Source of the DNA: an uncultured Geobacteraceae bacterium | Lineage (GTDB): Bacteria; Desulfobacterota; Desulfuromonadia; Desulfuromonadales; Geopsychrobacteraceae | NCBI GenBank assembly: GCA_937958075.1 | Contig: CALFFB010000027.1 | Coordinates: forward strand, 1-15,660 | Direction: 5' to 3' | DNA length: 15,660 bases | In this document: positions 13,150 to 15,660 of the stretch, piece by piece | Layout of the letters: the number at the start of each line of letters is the position of its first letter | Position numbering within the stretch: the stretch's first letter is position 1 | Position numbers and translations under genes: made by a program | Notes under the pieces: generated by a model | What the model was told of the DNA's origin: nothing | Databases searched by the model: none | Seen by the model: only the letters and a program-made list of their open reading frames with translations

Positions 13150-14871
13150 TCAGTCGTCGGTTTTATTCCGCCCCATGGCACCCTGCAGCAGGGCCCCCAG
13201 GTTGGAGGTGGCGTTCTTCTGTGCCCCCATGAATTCATTGACTTCGGCTTTTTCCTTTTGCTCATCGATGTTCTTGATGGACAGAGCAATCTTCCGCTCA
13301 ACGGTATCCACCTGCAGCACCACGGCCTCAAGTTCAGCACCAACCTGAGCAAAATCCTTCGGATTGTCGATTTTCTCCTTGCTCAGCTCGGAGACATGAA
13401 TCAGGCCCTCAATGCCCTCTTCCAGCTCGATGAAGATGCCGAAATCGGTCACCGACGTGACCTTGCCCTTGACAATGGTACCACGGGCATAGCGCACCGG
13501 CACCGATTCCCAGGGATCACTGCTCAACTGTTTGAGGCCCAGGGAGAAGCGCTCGTTCTCGCGATCGATGTTGAGCACCACAGCCTTGACCAGGTCGCCC
13601 TTTTTATAGACATCGGAAGGATGCTTGATGCGCTTGGTCCAGGACAGGTCAGAGATATGAACCAGGCCGTCGATACCCTCATCAACACCGACGAAGATAC
13701 CGAAATCGGTGATGTTTTTCACTTGACCTTCGATGATGGTGCCGATGGGGAATTTCTCGCCGATCACTTCCCAGGGATTGGGCTCGATCTGCTTCAGGCC
13801 GAGGGAGATACGGCGGTTGTCGGAATCAAGGGCGAGGACAACGGATTCAACCTCATCACCGATATTCAGCACCTTGTTGGGATGCTTGATGCGCTTGGTC
13901 CAGCTCATTTCCGAAACGTGGATCAGGCCTTCGACGCCCTCTTCCAGTTCCACGAACGCACCGTAATCGGTGAGGCTGACGACCTTGCCGACCACCTTGG
14001 TGTCGATGGGATACTTTTCCGCGACGTTGAGCCAGGGATCGGGGGTGATCTGCTTCAGGCCCAGAGAGACGCGCTCTTTCTCGCGATCAAACTTGAGAAC
14101 CTTGACGTTGATCTTGTCACCGACAGCAAGAATGTCGGAGGGATGCTTGACCCGACCCCAGGACATGTCGGTAATGTGCAGCAGACCGTCGATGCCACCG
14201 AGATCGATGAAGGCGCCGTAGTCCGTCAGGTTCTTGACCACCCCTTCGACCACCTGGTTTTCTTCAAGGGTCTTCAGGGTTTCACCGCGCTGGGACTCGC
14301 GCTCGTCTTCGAGGAGTACCCGGCGGGACAGGACAATGTTGCCGCGGCGCTTGTTCAGCTTGATAATCTTGAAATCAAAGGACTGGCCGATGACCTTGTC
14401 CAGATTACGTACCGGACGCAGATCCACCTGGGAACCGGGGAGGAAGGCGTTAACGCCGATATCAACGGACAGACCGCCCTTGATCCGGCTGACAATGCGT
14501 CCCTCGACCACTGCCCCTTCTTCCAGAGAATTCCAGATTTTCTGGCGATCGGCCTTTTCCTTGGACAGAACAATCAAACCGCTGTCGCTCTCGCCGCCGC
14601 CGAACAGGACATCGTACACGTCGCCAACCTTGACGTTGATTTCTCCATTCTCATCAGCGAACTCGCGCAGCGGTATCACGCCTTCCGACTTGTAACCGAC
14701 ATCGACCACAACCGAGTCAGGTGTTACCTGAACAATTGTGCCCTCAACGACATCGTTACGTTTGAGCTCAAAGCCGCCCTGCTCGTAATCCTTGAGGAGC
14801 TCTTCAAAGCTCTCCTCACCATCCAGATCCATCGTTTCATCTTCGTCGAACATGTCTTTTTCATCTACCAT
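13150..14871 (-). CDS. rpsA: Small-subunit ribosomal protein S1, six S1 domains
   Basis: A 573-residue ribosomal protein that binds mRNA leaders and helps 30S initiation. Six S1 (OB-fold) domains lie at about residues 38-105, 119-185, 206-275, 291-362, 378-449 and 465-535. The first two, which dock on the ribosome, are the most divergent. Domains 3-6 share the pattern V.G.V...TD(Y/F)G.F(I/V).L..G.(E/D)GL.H(I/V)S. An acidic N-terminal extension (residues 3-24) and a short C-terminal tail flank them. ATG 14871 (MVDEKDMFDEDETMDLD) is chosen over the longer open frame because AAGGGGG lies 11 bases upstream and the extra residues do not resemble S1. It follows cmk after 108 bases and has a candidate promoter of its own there. 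Confidence 0.96.
   Translation of the reverse strand: MVDEKDMFDEDETMDLDGEESFEELLKDYEQGGFELKRNDVVEGTIVQVTPDSVVVDVGYKSEGVIPLREFADENGEINVKVGDVYDVLFGGGESDSGLIVLSKEKADRQKIWNSLEEGAVVEGRIVSRIKGGLSVDIGVNAFLPGSQVDLRPVRNLDKVIGQSFDFKIIKLNKRRGNIVLSRRVLLEDERESQRGETLKTLEENQVVEGVVKNLTDYGAFIDLGGIDGLLHITDMSWGRVKHPSDILAVGDKINVKVLKFDREKERVSLGLKQITPDPWLNVAEKYPIDTKVVGKVVSLTDYGAFVELEEGVEGLIHVSEMSWTKRIKHPNKVLNIGDEVESVVLALDSDNRRISLGLKQIEPNPWEVIGEKFPIGTIIEGQVKNITDFGIFVGVDEGIDGLVHISDLSWTKRIKHPSDVYKKGDLVKAVVLNIDRENERFSLGLKQLSSDPWESVPVRYARGTIVKGKVTSVTDFGIFIELEEGIEGLIHVSELSKEKIDNPKDFAQVGAELEAVVLQVDTVERKIALSIKNIDEQKEKAEVNEFMGAQKNATSNLGALLQGAMGRNKTDD
13619..13903. repeat. 24-base perfect direct repeat inside rpsA domains 4 and 5
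   Basis: The plus-strand copies at 13619-13642 and 13880-13903 are identical, 261 bases (87 codons) apart. Each encodes WTKRIKHP after the fourth and fifth S1 motif (residues 324-331 and 411-418). The third domain has a diverged version (SWGRVKHP). Identity extending to synonymous positions suggests recent duplication or gene conversion between domains. Confidence 0.8.
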
Positions 14872-14919
14872 TGGAGTTGTTACCCCCTTACGAATTTTCC
14901 GACGCCTCGCGACGGCGGA

Positions 14920-14932
14920 CTCAAATTTTGAG
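14920..14932. promoter_or_regulatory. Palindrome at the start of the rpsA leader
   Basis: CTCAAA and TTTGAG form a perfect 6-base inverted repeat around one base, just downstream of the candidate rpsA -10 box. It could be an operator half-site pair or a small leader hairpin. S1 regulates its own translation in gammaproteobacteria through leader structure; whether that applies here is not shown by the sequence. Confidence 0.3.
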
Positions 14933-14939
14933 ACTGCGC

Positions 14940-14968
14940 ACGCTAGCACAGCCTTTTACAAAAAACAA
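14940..14968 (-). promoter_or_regulatory. Candidate promoter for rpsA
   Basis: On the minus strand, TTGTTT (14968-14963) is separated by 17 bases from TAGCGT (14945-14940) within the context TGTGCTAGCGT. Both boxes are imperfect. The A/T-rich tract just upstream fits a ribosomal-protein promoter. The start would be near 14933, giving a leader of about 60 bases ahead of ATG 14871. Confidence 0.4.
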
Positions 14969-14979
14969 CGCAATATTTT

Positions 14980-15660
14980 TCAGGCAGTTAAATCTTTTTT
15001 ACGGGCTTTGACCACAGACAGCATGGCAGTGAGCACCTCATCAATGGTCAAGCGCGTCGAATCGACCACAACGGCATCGTCCGCCTTTCTCAAAGGGGCT
15101 TCGGCACGGTTCGTATCGGCTTCATCCCGCTTGCGCACGGCCTCGATCGTCTGCTGCAGATCGGCCTCCACCCCCTTCAGGCGCAGCTCGTCAAAGCGGC
15201 GGCGTCCCCGTTCTTCCGCCGACGCACTCAGAAAAAACTTCACCTGGGCGTCCGGAAAAACCACCGTGCCGATATCCCGTCCTTCGAGGACCACGCCCCC
15301 TTTTTCGCCAAGCTGGCGCTGTGCCCGCAGCAGACAGGCCCGCACCGGCGGTGACGCGGCGACAACAGGGGTCAAACGGCTGATCTCCGGTGTGCGGATC
15401 CGCCGGGTGACATCCACGCCGTTGGCCAGCACCCGCAGGCCGCCCGCCTGTGGTATCAGGTCAATCTTCAGGTCATGGCAAAGGTTTGCTAAAGCGGGCT
15501 CATCAGCCGGATCAAGCCCCTCATCCGCGACCAGACAGGCGACTGCCCGGTACATGGCACCGGTATCGATATACAGATAACCCAGGGCGTCAGCCAGACG
15601 CGTACTGATGGTACTTTTGCCGGCGCCGGCGGGGCCGTCGATGGCGATTATCAATTGTTT
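14980..15660 (-). CDS. cmk: Cytidylate (CMP) kinase, 5' end at or beyond the window edge
   Basis: Cmk phosphorylates CMP and dCMP with ATP in the cytoplasm, supplying CTP and dCTP synthesis. The P-loop IDGPAGAGKST lies at the N-terminus, followed by the nucleotide-binding YIDTGAMYRAVA segment, the CMP-domain segments VDVTRRIRTPEISRLTPVVA and VLEGRDIGTVVFPDA, and the lid FFLSASAEERGRRRFDEL. The tail DDAVVVDSTRLTIDEVL is also typical. About 224 residues are visible, which is close to full length. Within the window the only usable start is TTG at 15654, but the frame stays open to 15660 (Lys-Gln-Leu before Ile-Ile-Ala-Ile-Asp), so the true start is probably an ATG just outside. The next gene is rpsA after 108 bases, the usual cmk-rpsA pairing, here without an intervening ispH. 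Confidence 0.95.
   Translation of the reverse strand, partial: KQLIIAIDGPAGAGKSTISTRLADALGYLYIDTGAMYRAVACLVADEGLDPADEPALANLCHDLKIDLIPQAGGLRVLANGVDVTRRIRTPEISRLTPVVAASPPVRACLLRAQRQLGEKGGVVLEGRDIGTVVFPDAQVKFFLSASAEERGRRRFDELRLKGVEADLQQTIEAVRKRDEADTNRAEAPLRKADDAVVVDSTRLTIDEVLTAMLSVVKARKKDLTA

Noticed and set aside
13258..14931. 557-codon open frame on the plus strand opposite rpsA
   Set aside because: It is antisense to a clear six-domain ribosomal protein S1; the translation has no recognisable domain and arises from GC-rich codon bias.

Overview
The window looks like chromosomal DNA of a GC-rich Gram-negative bacterium, most likely a deltaproteobacterium of the Desulfuromonadales (Geobacter/Desulfuromonas/Pelobacter type). 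This is inferred from gene order (cmk, rpsA, sppA, ihfB, with lgt nearby), from lipoprotein-rich operons and from the protein sequences; no search was run. I found no mobile elements, CRISPR arrays, tRNAs or rRNAs. Nearly all the DNA is coding, and no gap without a gene exceeds about 190 bases.

Layout. (A) Positions 1-4977, minus strand: an operon read right to left. It holds a TPR lipoprotein, a small lipoprotein of LolA/LolB-like character, a family-5 peptide-binding lipoprotein and a DppB/OppB-type permease that runs off the left edge. Spacing is tight (4-base overlap, then gaps of 8 and 15 bases), and a good extended -10 promoter lies just ahead of the TPR gene. (B) Positions 5166-9544, plus strand: a divergent four-gene unit. 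It encodes an 82-residue two-helix membrane protein, a 1072-residue fusion, a STAS anti-anti-sigma protein and an RsbW-like anti-sigma/serine kinase. The fusion joins a sodium:solute symporter-like domain, a STAC-like linker, GAF and a SpoIIE-type PP2C phosphatase. (C) Positions 9557-13083, minus strand, read right to left: sppA, ihfB, an RluA-family pseudouridine synthase, lgt and a HAD hydrolase, in a compact, mostly overlapping operon. (D) Positions 13150-15660, minus strand: cmk (5' end beyond the window) and rpsA. rpsA has its own candidate promoter and a clear intrinsic terminator directly before sppA.

The most interesting region is B. A transporter-like sensor domain of the CbrA type, normally joined to a histidine kinase, is here joined to a serine phosphatase. 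Its expected substrate (phosphorylated STAS protein) and the opposing kinase are encoded immediately downstream. The inferred circuit is: an extracellular solute or ion flux sensed by the symporter domain, plus a cytosolic cue at GAF, sets PP2C activity. That changes STAS phosphorylation, which changes what the RsbW-like protein binds. No sigma factor or other final target is encoded in the window.
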